A stretch of DNA of 64,000 nucleotides, taken from assembly GCA_944324085.1 (NCBI GenBank), contig CALUUX010000002.1:1-64000 (forward strand). Reading direction: 5' to 3'. The translations under genes were made by a program, and so were the position numbers. Origin of the DNA: an uncultured Mailhella sp. GTDB taxonomy: Bacteria > Desulfobacterota > Desulfovibrionia > Desulfovibrionales > Desulfovibrionaceae. Within the stretch, counting starts at the first letter, position 1. Every line of letters begins with the position of its first letter. Positions 36,905-45,443 of this stretch are shown here, one piece after another. Below the pieces are notes generated by a model. The model ran no database searches. It was not told the origin of the DNA and worked only from the letters and a program-made list of their open reading frames with translations.

Positions 36905-37579
36905 ATGAAGCTCAGGCTTCTTGCCGCCGCGGCCGTTTTCGTGCTCTCCGGCTGCGCCTATGACCCTTACGGGCCGGACGTTTCGGGAAGCATGGCCGTA
37001 GGACCGGACGGCGTTTACGCCAGCAGCGTCACTGTCAGCACAGGCGGATACAGTTCCCCGGGCTATTACTACGGCTCCCCTGTTCTCTTTCCCGTGCTTC
37101 CGCCGCCGGTGCACGTCATCGCCCCGCACCCTCGTCCTCACGGCGTCATTCCTCCTCCCCCTCCCGGACATCGTCCGCCGCCTCCCGGCATCGCCTCGCC
37201 CGGTCACAGGCCCCCGCCTCCCGGCATAAGACCCCCAGGGACAAAGCCGCCTTCCGTGGCTCCGGGCAGACCAGGAGGTCCGAGACCCCCCATGGTCAGA
37301 CCAGGAACCCCCGGCGGAGCAAAGCCCCCCGCCATCCGTCCCGGCAAACCGGGGGGAAAAAGACCTCCCATGATGCGTCCCGGCAAACCGGGAGGTTCCA
37401 GACCTCCCGTCATGCGCCCCGCAGGGAGCAGGCCTCGTCCGAACATGGTCAGGCCCGGAGCGCGCCCCGGAGGAGGCGCAAGACCTACCATTTCACGGCC
37501 TTCCGGCGGCCCCAGACCGACGGCGAGACCTTCCGGATCCAGACCAGTCATGCCAGGCCCCGGCGGACACCGAAGATAA
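36905..37579 (+). CDS. Pro/Gly/Arg-rich repeat lipoprotein
   Basis: A 224-residue exported protein with lipobox VLSGC (Cys near residue 17). After a Gly/Tyr/Ser-rich segment, the whole C-terminal two thirds are repeats built on PPPPG, then P-G-K-P-G-G-x-R-P-P-x-M-R-P, imperfectly repeated several times, strongly basic and without acidic residues. This looks like an extended, disordered surface or wall-binding region. AAGGAG precedes the ATG at 36905. No function is known. The repetitive DNA makes length variation between strains likely. Confidence 0.75.
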   Translation: MKLRLLAAAAVFVLSGCAYDPYGPDVSGSMAVGPDGVYASSVTVSTGGYSSPGYYYGSPVLFPVLPPPVHVIAPHPRPHGVIPPPPPGHRPPPPGIASPGHRPPPPGIRPPGTKPPSVAPGRPGGPRPPMVRPGTPGGAKPPAIRPGKPGGKRPPMMRPGKPGGSRPPVMRPAGSRPRPNMVRPGARPGGGARPTISRPSGGPRPTARPSGSRPVMPGPGGHRR

Positions 37580-37657
37580 CCCGAAAAAAAAACAGTCCTC
37601 CGGAAAAAAGACGAGCTTTCCGAAGGGGCTGTCTCAAGAACGCGTTGATCCAAAACA

Positions 37658-37714
37658 AAAGCAGGACGCGCCCGCCATTCTTTAAGAATGATCCGCGCGC
37701 CCTGCTTTGCTTTT
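37658..37714. terminator. Large bidirectional terminator hairpin
   Basis: AAAAGCAGGACGCGC-type left arm pairs with GCGCGCCCTGCTTT on the right with small internal mismatches, and ATTC/GAAT at the top. A-rich on the left and T-rich on the right, between the convergent lipoprotein and AbrB-like genes. Confidence 0.7.
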
Positions 37715-37824
37715 CTTCATGGGCGTTCTTTGCGCCCTTACGCCATGGTCTCCGTCCGACGCGGAGACAAAGACGGGCGTAAAACGGCCGAGGCTAACCG
37801 CCTCAACGCTTTTCCGGAAAATGC

Positions 37825-38325
37825 CTACTTATGGAAAAAGAACTTCATACACCAGCAGAACACCGGCACCATAAGAATGACCACATAAAGACGCATCATC
37901 TGGAACGCCATAATCTTGGGCAGATTCTCGCCCGCGTCGGCCATGCCGATAACGGCGTTGAGCCCTCCAGGCGACGTGGCGAGAATGGAACCTATCACGT
38001 CAATGTCGGTCATGTGACGCACCACGAACGCCGCTCCCAGACCGGCCGCCAGCAAAATGCAGGTGCTGAGGATCATTACGGGAATCTGATCCTTCAAACT
38101 TACGAGCATATCCATGGACAGCATGGATCCCACGCAGATGCCGATGCCAAGCTGCGCCGCGTTGTAGAAAAGCGAGGGCATCTGAATGTCGGCCAGGCCC
38201 AGCAGCTTCATGGTCATGCTTCCCACCACGGCTCCCAGCATGCAGCCGCCGGGGATATGAAAATATTTAAAAAGACACCCCACCAACGTTCCGCTCACGA
38301 CAAGCATAACAATCTGATGATTCAT
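37825..38325 (-). CDS. AbrB-type membrane protein (single-module)
   Basis: A 166-residue membrane protein with five or so hydrophobic segments. It matches one half of the AbrB/ammonia-monooxygenase-like membrane duplication family: GxxxGCLFKYFHIPGGCMLGAVVGS near residues 11-36 and ATSPGGLNAVIGMADAGENLPKIMAFQMMRL near the end. Full members have two such modules (about 350 residues), so this is a half-size version that might pair as a dimer. Function unknown; regulation of aidB is a name-related confusion. AGGAGAGAGG lies before the ATG. Confidence 0.75.
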   Translation of the reverse strand: MNHQIVMLVVSGTLVGCLFKYFHIPGGCMLGAVVGSMTMKLLGLADIQMPSLFYNAAQLGIGICVGSMLSMDMLVSLKDQIPVMILSTCILLAAGLGAAFVVRHMTDIDVIGSILATSPGGLNAVIGMADAGENLPKIMAFQMMRLYVVILMVPVFCWCMKFFFHK

Positions 38326-38652
38326 GACATCCCTCTCTCCTGTGTGTTGGTCAGGTATAACGTGAACTTATCAGCATTGCAAACGCCGTAACCCGCATCT
38401 TCCCGCCCCGCTGGGCAGCACGGAAAAAAGCGTCTGGCTCCTTTTTCCGTCATTGCCCGAGACGTCTTTTTGTTTTTTCAACGCGTCCGGCCTCCGTTCA
38501 GGAGACATCCCTGATTTCTTCCCTTTACGAACCGCGCTTTTTTCCATAAGTATAGCCGATAGTCCATGCAGAGGTTATAGGTCATCGACTTAAAGCGACC
38601 ATCGCTCCTGGCGTTTATCGACCACACCGCACCATCAAGGAGGCTCAACCCT
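38326..38652. other. Promoter region of the [FeFe] hydrogenase pair
   Basis: A 327-base spacer between divergent genes. It must hold promoters for both, but no convincing box pair was identified. No small gene was recognised. Confidence 0.4.
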
Positions 38653-40632
38653 ATGCCGCAGCTGATTTACGGAGTCTGGGACAACGTCGTGTACGACAAC
38701 CGCGGCTCCTCGGCTCCCACCGCTCCACGGGATCTGCCGCTGGAACTTTTTGACCAGTTCAACGAAGGAAATCCCACGGAAATCTTTCTCAGCAATCGTG
38801 GTTTTCTGGTGTTTTCCCGCACGGCGAGCCTTGTATGGGCCTTGTGGAAACACCATCAGCGTCTCGCCGCCGAATCCTGCGGCAAATGCTCTCCCTGCCG
38901 CGCCGGCTCCCCCATCATCGCGCAGGAACTCGAAAAGGCCTGCCACGGCGAATTCGTCAAGTGGGAAGAAGTGCGCGACATTACGGAACAGATGCACGAA
39001 ACCTCCCTGTGCGGCGTAGGCCGCACGGGCACGACGCCGCTGCTCAACGCCCTTTCGCATTTTCCCGACGAGCTCCGTCCCTTCCCCTTCCACGCCGGCG
39101 CGGGCTTCTATTCCGTGACCACCAGTCCCTGCATCGAAGCCTGCCCCAGCCACGTCAACGTTCCCCGCTACATCGACTATCTTCAGGACGGCCATAACGA
39201 TCTGGCCGCGGGCGTGGTGCTCAATCACTATCCCCTCGCCGGGAGCTGCGGTCGCGTGTGCGTGCGCTACTGCGAAAAGGCCTGCCGACGCGCGCAGGTG
39301 GACGCGCCCGTGGACATCAAGAATCTCAAACGTTTCGCCGCCGACGAAACCATCGTGCCCGGCATTCTCAAGCCCGAGCCCTGCCCGACCACCAAGAACA
39401 AGCGCGTGGCCGTCATCGGCGCGGGCCCTGTGGGCGTGACGTGCGCCTATCAGCTGCTGGAAACCGGATATCCCGTGGATATTTACGAAGCTCACGACAA
39501 GGCCGGCGGCATGGTCCGTTACGGCATTCCTTTCTATCGCCTGCCCAAGAACGTGCTCATGCAGGAAAACGAACTCGTCAAAGACATGGGCGGCATGTTC
39601 TTCTTCAATCAGAAACTCGGCCGCGATTTCCATATCGACGATCTGTTCCGCCGCGGCTATAAAGCCGTGTTCATCGCCACGGGCTGCCCGCTGGGCGGCT
39701 ACCTTGGCATGGAAGGCGAAGACACGACTCTCCCTGAATACGAAAACGGCATAGAATTCTTGGAAAAAGTTCATGACGAACTGGAAAGCGGCGCCACTCC
39801 CTCTCTGGAAGGCGACGTGGTGGTCGTGGGCGGCGGCAACGTGGCCATGGACTGCTGCCGTTCCGCCGTGCGCATGACCACGGGCAAAGTGCATCTCGTC
39901 TATCGCCGCACCGAGTCCGACGCTCCCGCCGATCGCGAGGAAATCGTGGAAGCCGGTCGCGAAGGCGTCATTTTCCACTTCCTCACCGGTCAGGATCGCC
40001 TGGTGGTGGAAAACGGAAAAATCACCGGCCTGCGCTGCGTGACCATGCAACAGACCGAACCCGACGAAAGCGGACGTCGCGGCGTAAAGCCCATTCCCGG
40101 TTCGGAATTCGTCATTCCCTGCGACTTCGTCATCGCCGCCATCGGTCAGAAAAGCGATCCCGCCATGCTCACGGAAGCGGACGGCATCGCTCTCGACCGC
40201 AAAAACTGCATCGTCGTGGACAACTATCAGGCCACTTCGCGGCCCGGCGTGTTCGCCGGCGGCGACGGCACCACAGGCCCCCGCACCAAAGGCCCCAGCG
40301 TGCTCATCCACGGCATGGCTCAAGGCGCCATCGGCGCGCAGGCCATCGCAAGTTATCTGGAATACGACCGTCCGCCCTTCCTCGCGCGCGAACGCATAAG
40401 CCAGCTCATCCGGCAAGCGGGTCTGCTCGGCGACGATCCCGTGTGCGGTCAGGAAATCAAACCCCGCGTGAAACTCCACGAGCTGTCCCCCGAAGAGCGC
40501 GCCCACAATTTCAAGGAAGTGGAACTCGGCATGTCTCAGGAAGAGGCCTGGCAGGAAGCCAGACGCTGCATGCGCTGCTACCGCATCATGTCCGTCGTCA
40601 CCCGCTCCCCCATCCCCGGATTCAAAGCCTGA
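38653..40632 (+). CDS. GltD-like FAD/NAD(P) oxidoreductase subunit with NuoF-like Fe-S region
   Basis: A 659-residue flavoprotein. Residues 70-125 hold a NuoF-like iron-sulfur motif (ESCGKCSPCRAGSP, followed by LCGVGRTG). Then come two cysteine clusters of the dihydropyrimidine dehydrogenase/GltD type (CIEACPSHVNVPRYI and CGRVCVRYCEKACRR) and two dinucleotide folds, VAVIGAGPVGVTCAYQL (FAD) and VVVVGGGNVAMDCCRS (NAD(P)). It ends CMRCYRI. The layout indicates electron transfer between NAD(P)H and iron-sulfur clusters. It is 21 bases before the [FeFe] hydrogenase catalytic subunit, with which it probably forms a soluble NAD(P)-linked hydrogenase. The pyridine nucleotide is not known. Confidence 0.88.
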   Translation: MPQLIYGVWDNVVYDNRGSSAPTAPRDLPLELFDQFNEGNPTEIFLSNRGFLVFSRTASLVWALWKHHQRLAAESCGKCSPCRAGSPIIAQELEKACHGEFVKWEEVRDITEQMHETSLCGVGRTGTTPLLNALSHFPDELRPFPFHAGAGFYSVTTSPCIEACPSHVNVPRYIDYLQDGHNDLAAGVVLNHYPLAGSCGRVCVRYCEKACRRAQVDAPVDIKNLKRFAADETIVPGILKPEPCPTTKNKRVAVIGAGPVGVTCAYQLLETGYPVDIYEAHDKAGGMVRYGIPFYRLPKNVLMQENELVKDMGGMFFFNQKLGRDFHIDDLFRRGYKAVFIATGCPLGGYLGMEGEDTTLPEYENGIEFLEKVHDELESGATPSLEGDVVVVGGGNVAMDCCRSAVRMTTGKVHLVYRRTESDAPADREEIVEAGREGVIFHFLTGQDRLVVENGKITGLRCVTMQQTEPDESGRRGVKPIPGSEFVIPCDFVIAAIGQKSDPAMLTEADGIALDRKNCIVVDNYQATSRPGVFAGGDGTTGPRTKGPSVLIHGMAQGAIGAQAIASYLEYDRPPFLARERISQLIRQAGLLGDDPVCGQEIKPRVKLHELSPEERAHNFKEVELGMSQEEAWQEARRCMRCYRIMSVVTRSPIPGFKA

Positions 40633-40653
40633 TCGTTTAGGAGATCATCCGCC

Positions 40654-42456
40654 ATGAACGCATCCATCAACGGACGTGACTACACTTTCGAGCCGGGAGA
40701 AACCATCCTTCAGGTGGCCCGGCGCAACGGCATCTTCATTCCCACTCTCTGCCACTTCCGGCCGCTGAATCATAAACCCGGCACCTGCCGCGTATGCCTT
40801 GCGGAAGTGACCGACAGAAACGGCCACACGGAAATGCTCACCACCTGCAATACCCCCATGGAAGAAGGCATGCGGGTGAACACCCGTTCCTCCCGCGTGC
40901 GCAACATGCAGCGGCTTCAGGTGGAGCTCATCTTCGCCGACCATGACCAGGACTGCGCCGCCTGCGCCAGACACGGCGACTGCGAACTTCAGGATCTCGC
41001 CGAGTTCGTGGGCCTCGCCACCAACCGTTTCGCCTCGCGCCTGTCCCATGACCGCCCCTTCGACAATACCATGCACGGCATGGTGCGCGACATGAGCAAG
41101 TGCATCCGCTGCCTGCGCTGCGTTGAGGTCTGCCGCAAGGTTCAGGGCGTGGCCGCGCTTACCGTGGACGGCACCGGCACGGGCGCGCATATCGGCGTGG
41201 GCATGGCGCCCAGCCAGAACACCTCCGCCTGCATTCAGTGCGGCCAGTGCACGCTGGTCTGTCCCACGGGCGCGCTGGCCGAACGCGACGAAAACGATGA
41301 AGTGCTGAACTATCTGTCCAATCCCGAACTGACCACCGTCTTTGCCTTCGCTCCTTCGGTGCGCGTGGCCATCGGCGAGGATTTCGGTCTTCCCCCCGGC
41401 GAAAACGTGGAAGGCAAAGTCGTGGCCGCGCTGCGTCGCCTCGGAGCCGACATCGTCATCGACACTGATTTCGCCGCCGACGTGGTCATCATGGAAGAAG
41501 GCACGGAACTGCTCGGCCGCATAAGAAACGGCGGAAAACTTCCCATGTTCACTTCCTGCTGCCCCGGCTGGGTGAACTACGCCGAAAAACACTGCCCGGA
41601 CATTCTGCCCCATATCTCCACCACTCGTTCTCCTCAGGCCGTGTCCAGTTCTCTGGTCAAAAGCTATCTGGCGGATAAAATGGGAATTCCTTCCCGGAGA
41701 ATACGCAACATTTCCGTCATGCCCTGCACGGCCAAAAAGGACGAGGCCGCAAGAGCCCAGCTTTACGCCAACGGTCAGCCGGACACCGACGTGGTCATCA
41801 CCGTGCGTGAGCTTTCCCGGCTGCTGCGCCGCTGCGGCGTCGATCTCGCCGCGCTGGAACCCGAACCTTTCGACAATCCCTACATGAGCGATTCCACCGG
41901 CGCGGCCGTCATTTTCGGCACCACCGGCGGCGTGATGGAAGCGGCCGTCCGCACCGTGTACGCCACGCTCAACCACAAGGAGCTGCCCGGCGTGAACGTG
42001 GTTCCCGTGCGCGGCATGGAAGGTCTGCGCGAAGCCGACGTGGATCTCGGCGAAGAACATGGCGTCATCAAGGTCGCCGTGGCGCACGGCCTTGGCAACG
42101 CCCGCAAATTGGTCGATCAAGCTCTGGCCGGAGAATCCCCCTACACGTTCATCGAGGTCATGGCCTGCCCCGGCGGCTGCGTGGCCGGCGGAGGAACCTG
42201 CCGCGTCAAACAGAACTACCAGCCTCACGCCATAGAACGTCAGAAAGGCTTGTACGCCATTGACAGCGCCATGCCTCACCGACAGTCCCACAACAATCCG
42301 CAGGTCATCAGCCTCTATAAGGACTATCTCGGAGAACCAAATTCCCATAAGGCCCACGAGCTGTTGCACACCCATTACACAGATCGGAGCAAAGTGCAGA
42401 CGGAAAGCATCTCCGCGACGAAGAAAAAACTCACCCTCACTGATTACTCGGCGTAA
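40654..42456 (+). CDS. [FeFe] hydrogenase catalytic subunit
   Basis: A 600-residue enzyme with, in order: an N-terminal [2Fe-2S] plant-type domain (LCHF, CRVC and the following Cys), a His-Cys3 cluster region (CAACARHGDCELQ), two 4Fe-4S motifs (CIRCLRCVEVC and CIQCGQCTLVCPTGA), and the H-cluster domain. All three H-cluster signatures are intact: TSCCPGW near residue 303, MPCTAKKDE near residue 356 and EVMACPGGCVAGGG near residue 507. The small C-terminal subunit-like end is present. No signal peptide, so cytoplasmic. The partner upstream suggests an NAD(P)-linked form resembling the glutamate-synthase-linked class. Maturases HydEFG are not in the window. Confidence 0.95.
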   Translation: MNASINGRDYTFEPGETILQVARRNGIFIPTLCHFRPLNHKPGTCRVCLAEVTDRNGHTEMLTTCNTPMEEGMRVNTRSSRVRNMQRLQVELIFADHDQDCAACARHGDCELQDLAEFVGLATNRFASRLSHDRPFDNTMHGMVRDMSKCIRCLRCVEVCRKVQGVAALTVDGTGTGAHIGVGMAPSQNTSACIQCGQCTLVCPTGALAERDENDEVLNYLSNPELTTVFAFAPSVRVAIGEDFGLPPGENVEGKVVAALRRLGADIVIDTDFAADVVIMEEGTELLGRIRNGGKLPMFTSCCPGWVNYAEKHCPDILPHISTTRSPQAVSSSLVKSYLADKMGIPSRRIRNISVMPCTAKKDEAARAQLYANGQPDTDVVITVRELSRLLRRCGVDLAALEPEPFDNPYMSDSTGAAVIFGTTGGVMEAAVRTVYATLNHKELPGVNVVPVRGMEGLREADVDLGEEHGVIKVAVAHGLGNARKLVDQALAGESPYTFIEVMACPGGCVAGGGTCRVKQNYQPHAIERQKGLYAIDSAMPHRQSHNNPQVISLYKDYLGEPNSHKAHELLHTHYTDRSKVQTESISATKKKLTLTDYSA

Positions 42457-42536
42457 CGACACGCGCTGGAACCGTATTCCCACGCCGGACTAACGAGCGG
42501 CAAACCGGCTTTTTCGCAAAAAATAAAAAACCTGCA

Positions 42537-42575
42537 AAGGGGACGCGTTGAGAACGCGTCCCCTTCTTGCTTTTC
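42537..42575 (+). terminator. Intrinsic terminator after the [FeFe] hydrogenase genes
   Basis: Perfect 13-bp stem AAGGGGACGCGTT / AACGCGTCCCCTT with a 3-base loop, followed by CTTGCTTTT. Confidence 0.9.
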
Positions 42576-43028
42576 GCCATGCTTTTCCCGCGATTTCTAC
42601 GCGCCGCCTTCACTCGACAACGAGCGACGCTTTCCGCGGTCCATCTCACGACGCAGCCACACCTTCTCCGCGACGTCGCATTCCGCAGACCGACACACCC
42701 TCTTCTACGTCCTGAGACGCCTTCCGCGAAGCAAGGCAAAAACGACTTGTGGTTTTATAACCTATATTCTATACTCGACTCCATTCCACCGATTTCTCTA
42801 AATATTATTTGCGGTTGAAGGAGGAATTTCATGCGACGCTTCTTGAATTTTCACGCGCGCCGGCGGCTGGCCGACATCGGCCCGGCCCGCGCGTCGCATC
42901 CAGAAACGCCGCTCCCTCAGCTCCTTTCGAACGCAATCCTCACCGATAAACAAGAACCATTACGCGACAGCATGTCGGAAAGCGGTTTTCCGACCAGGCG
43001 TCGCGTCACCTTATCCAAGGAGACATCC
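42576..43028. other. Leader region of the exported UGA-containing gene
   Basis: Contains a good promoter (42747-42775). An ATG at 42831 with a strong AAGGAGG site is in frame with the gene, but would add 66 residues before the signal peptide. No terminator or known riboswitch was found in the leader. Confidence 0.5.
42747..42775 (+). promoter_or_regulatory. Sigma-70-like promoter
   Basis: TTGTGG at 42747-42752 and TATACT at 42770-42775 with a 17-base spacer, in an AT-rich stretch. Expected to drive the exported UGA-containing gene. Confidence 0.6.
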
Positions 43029-44492
43029 ATGAACACGCATCTGTGGTGGAAAGGCGCGAGTCTTGCGCTCGCCCTGTTGCTGCCGTCGGGAGCCATGGCG
43101 GCTTCTGAATCGGCGCTCATGCAGGCACCTGCCCGCAATGCGGCCATCATCGCCAAAGTCCCCGGCTTCAAGGCCGCCGACCTCGATCTTTACCTCGGCC
43201 AGCGTCGCATAAGCGAAGGCGTCGTCATACGCAAGAGCTTCATCCGCGACGGCAAAATCGTCATTCCTCCGGCCGGACTGTACTACAGCTCGCGCATCGC
43301 CAGCATCGGAACCATGACCAACATCGAAGTCATGCTTCTCGGCAAACGTTATTCGGAAGTGGACGAATCCTTTGAATATTTGGTGCTGAAAAACCGCACC
43401 ATGAAAAAAGGCGACTCCATCAACCTTCTGCCCGACGGCTCACGCGCGCTTCAGTTCGTCAATGGCAACGCGCATCCCTACGGCAACAGCGCCGGCTATT
43501 CCAGCCTGCGCATCATGAAGTCTTCCGGCAACTTCTACGGCACCAACTTCCAGGTGGCCGCCGATCCCACGCTGGTGGACGTGAACTCCGGCAAGTTCCA
43601 CGGACTCGGCCTGAGCGAAGGCAGACATCCCGTCACGGCTTCCACCGGCGAACCGCTTCAGCACAAGAGCTATTACGGCGCGTCCATCTATCCCAGCGGC
43701 AAGTCCTACCTCATCGTGGGCAAAACCTCGGCTAACGAAGTCGAAGTCAAGGAATTCGCCACCCCCAGCCTCACGGAAATCTGGCTGACGTCCGAACCCC
43801 GGGTTTCCGGCGCGTTCAAAGCCGGCGATACCGTCAAGGTAGGCTCCGCCACGGTAAAGATCCTCTCCGTGGGCAAGGATTCCGCCAAAATCTCCCTTAC
43901 GCAGAACGGCAAGGAAACCGTCAAGGAATTCAAGAATATTCTTGATCCTCACGCGCTGGACTATCTGCCCTCCAGCCCCGCGGAAAGAGCCAAATGGCAG
44001 CTTGCCTCCGCCGATGGCAAGGCTCGCGTGCAGGTGGCCATGCTTCATCCCAAAGGCGCGCTCACCGCGGACGGCAAAATCCGTCTGGACATGTTCAGCG
44101 GCATATTCAGCATTAAGAACCCTCAGCAGTGGCCGGGCGATCCTCGTTTCACGGTTCGCCCCGACACCTGAGCTTCCTGCAGCGAGCTGAACGAGATCAT
44201 CCTCGAAAACACTGAGGAAATTGTTCTCGACAGCGCCAGCAACGTGTTTGCTGGTCCGGAAAACTACTTCAAGATCGTTATCGACGACTTCGACGGAAAA
44301 ACCGTCAAAGCCTGGCATTTCGAAGACGCCGACGGCAACAAGAGCCCCAATCTGTCTTCCTTTGCCAAGGGCCACAACATTGACCTTCTGGCCAATCTGG
44401 AAAACAAAACCATCAGCCCCTTCGCGCTGAGAATGTCTCTGAACATGCTCTACAACGACCTTGAAAAACAGGGCATCGTCATGAGTCGCTAA
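43029..44492 (+). CDS. Exported protein of unknown family; candidate selenoprotein with in-frame UGA
   Basis: A Sec signal peptide (about residues 1-25, ending AMA) leads a predicted periplasmic protein. The UGA at 44169-44171 is codon 381. The same frame stays open for 106 more codons to TAA at 44490. Read as selenocysteine the junction is RPDT-U-ASC-SELNE, a UxxC redox-like motif. The downstream part has no ribosome-binding site or ATG of its own before 44433. The only terminator lies after the TAA. Hydrogenase hysA in this window implies selenocysteine decoding. Against it: no clear SECIS hairpin was found, so a nonsense mutation is the alternative. A start at 42831 is also possible. Confidence 0.6.
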
Positions 44493-44520
44493 TCGCAGCG
44501 CGCCGCGCTTGCGTAAACTG

Positions 44521-44550
44521 AGCGGGGTTTCTCCGGAAACCCCGCTTTTC
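44521..44550 (+). terminator. Intrinsic terminator after the UGA-containing gene
   Basis: Perfect 11-bp stem AGCGGGGTTTC / GAAACCCCGCT with a TCCG loop, followed by TTTC. It lies 28 bases after the TAA at 44490-44492 and 349 bases after the in-frame UGA. Confidence 0.9.
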
Positions 44551-44820
44551 TGTCCCTTCTTCCGCCATGGGCGAGTCGCGGACGCTTCTGCGCTCCGAAA
44601 GCGACGCGTCGCATTTTCCTTCAGAAAAAACGCGAAGGTGACGAAAACGCCGCTTTTCTCAGAGTCGGACTCCCTGCGAATCAAAGCAAAAAGCAAACGC
44701 CTTGGACAGAATTTTATTCTAACCTTTGCCGAACGCGCCGGTTCTTTACGACGTCTTTCAACCTCACGACAAGAAGCGAGACTGAACGCAAAACTTCCGT
44801 TTTTTCTTTAACCATGGACG

Positions 44821-45282
44821 CTATTTCTTCTCTTTTTGATCGACGACGGACCTCTCCTGTGACGATTTAAAAAAAGAAGATGTGCCTCCCTGTTTTTCGC
44901 GCTCTTCAAATCGCGCGCAACGTTCACGCAATTCTGCGTTTTCCTTCCATAATTGACGATTTTCCTCAACAAGCGTCCTTCGCTCTTCCTCCAACCTGTC
45001 CAACCGTTCTTCCAGTCTGACGCAACGCGAGCATATCGTTTCCGACGCAGACTTCCGAATCTCCACATTTTCAGACGGCGTCCTTGGACCTTCTCCGGAA
45101 AGAAGCCATTCCAGTCTGACGCCTGCAAGCAAACTGATTTTCAGCGCCACCTCGGTGTTGGGCAGGTTCTCGTTGCGCTCGTAAAACCCCAAGGCCCCTT
45201 TGCTGATGCCGAGAGCCCGGGAAAAGGCTTCCTGCGACATGCCGGCCCGCGCTGATTTGATGCGTTCTCCTAGTGTGCTCAT
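44821..45282 (-). CDS. XRE-family transcriptional regulator with C-terminal coiled coil
   Basis: A 153-residue protein. Residues 4-60 form a helix-turn-helix XRE domain (ERIKSARAGMSQEAFSRALGIS and GFYERNENLPN), with the phage-repressor-like WLLSGEGP after it. Residues 88-130 are a heptad-like Leu/Glu/Arg coiled coil for oligomerisation, opened by CSRC. There is no peptidase domain. The start at 45282 has only a weak site upstream, but matches the domain start. Inverted repeats in the upstream region suggest autoregulation. The targets are unknown, and no phage genes are nearby. Confidence 0.8.
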   Translation of the reverse strand: MSTLGERIKSARAGMSQEAFSRALGISKGALGFYERNENLPNTEVALKISLLAGVRLEWLLSGEGPRTPSENVEIRKSASETICSRCVRLEERLDRLEEERRTLVEENRQLWKENAELRERCARFEEREKQGGTSSFFKSSQERSVVDQKEKK

Positions 45283-45393
45283 AGGGTATAAACGTTCCTT
45301 GTCCAAAATCCCCCAAGAGTCGTCTGTCAAAAATAAGACAACAACAGACTGAAATATCACAAAAAAGAGGATTATGAACAGAATTTTAATTTT

Positions 45394-45443
45394 TACCCTA
45401 TAATTCTGCTTTACTTGAACAGTAAAATGTTCTAAAAACGAAC
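45394..45443 (-). promoter_or_regulatory. Candidate operator cluster and promoter of the XRE regulator
   Basis: The palindrome GAACAGTAAAATGTTC (45417-45432) overlaps a second inverted repeat GTTC-TAAAAAC-GAAC (45429-45443). Between them and the gene is TACCCTAT (45394-45401), whose reverse complement ATAGGGTA recurs beside the start codon (45281-45288). A -35/-10-like pair on the minus strand (TTTACT, TTATAG) overlaps these. Confidence 0.45.

Noticed and set aside
38635-42483. Two long minus-strand frames opposite the [FeFe] hydrogenase genes
   Set aside because: Shadows of genes with intact cluster and H-cluster motifs on the plus strand.
44244-44492. Separate small gene after the UGA at 44169
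   Set aside because: It would need a GTG start without a ribosome-binding site. It is in the same frame as the upstream gene, and the terminator follows only its end, so it is treated as a continuation.
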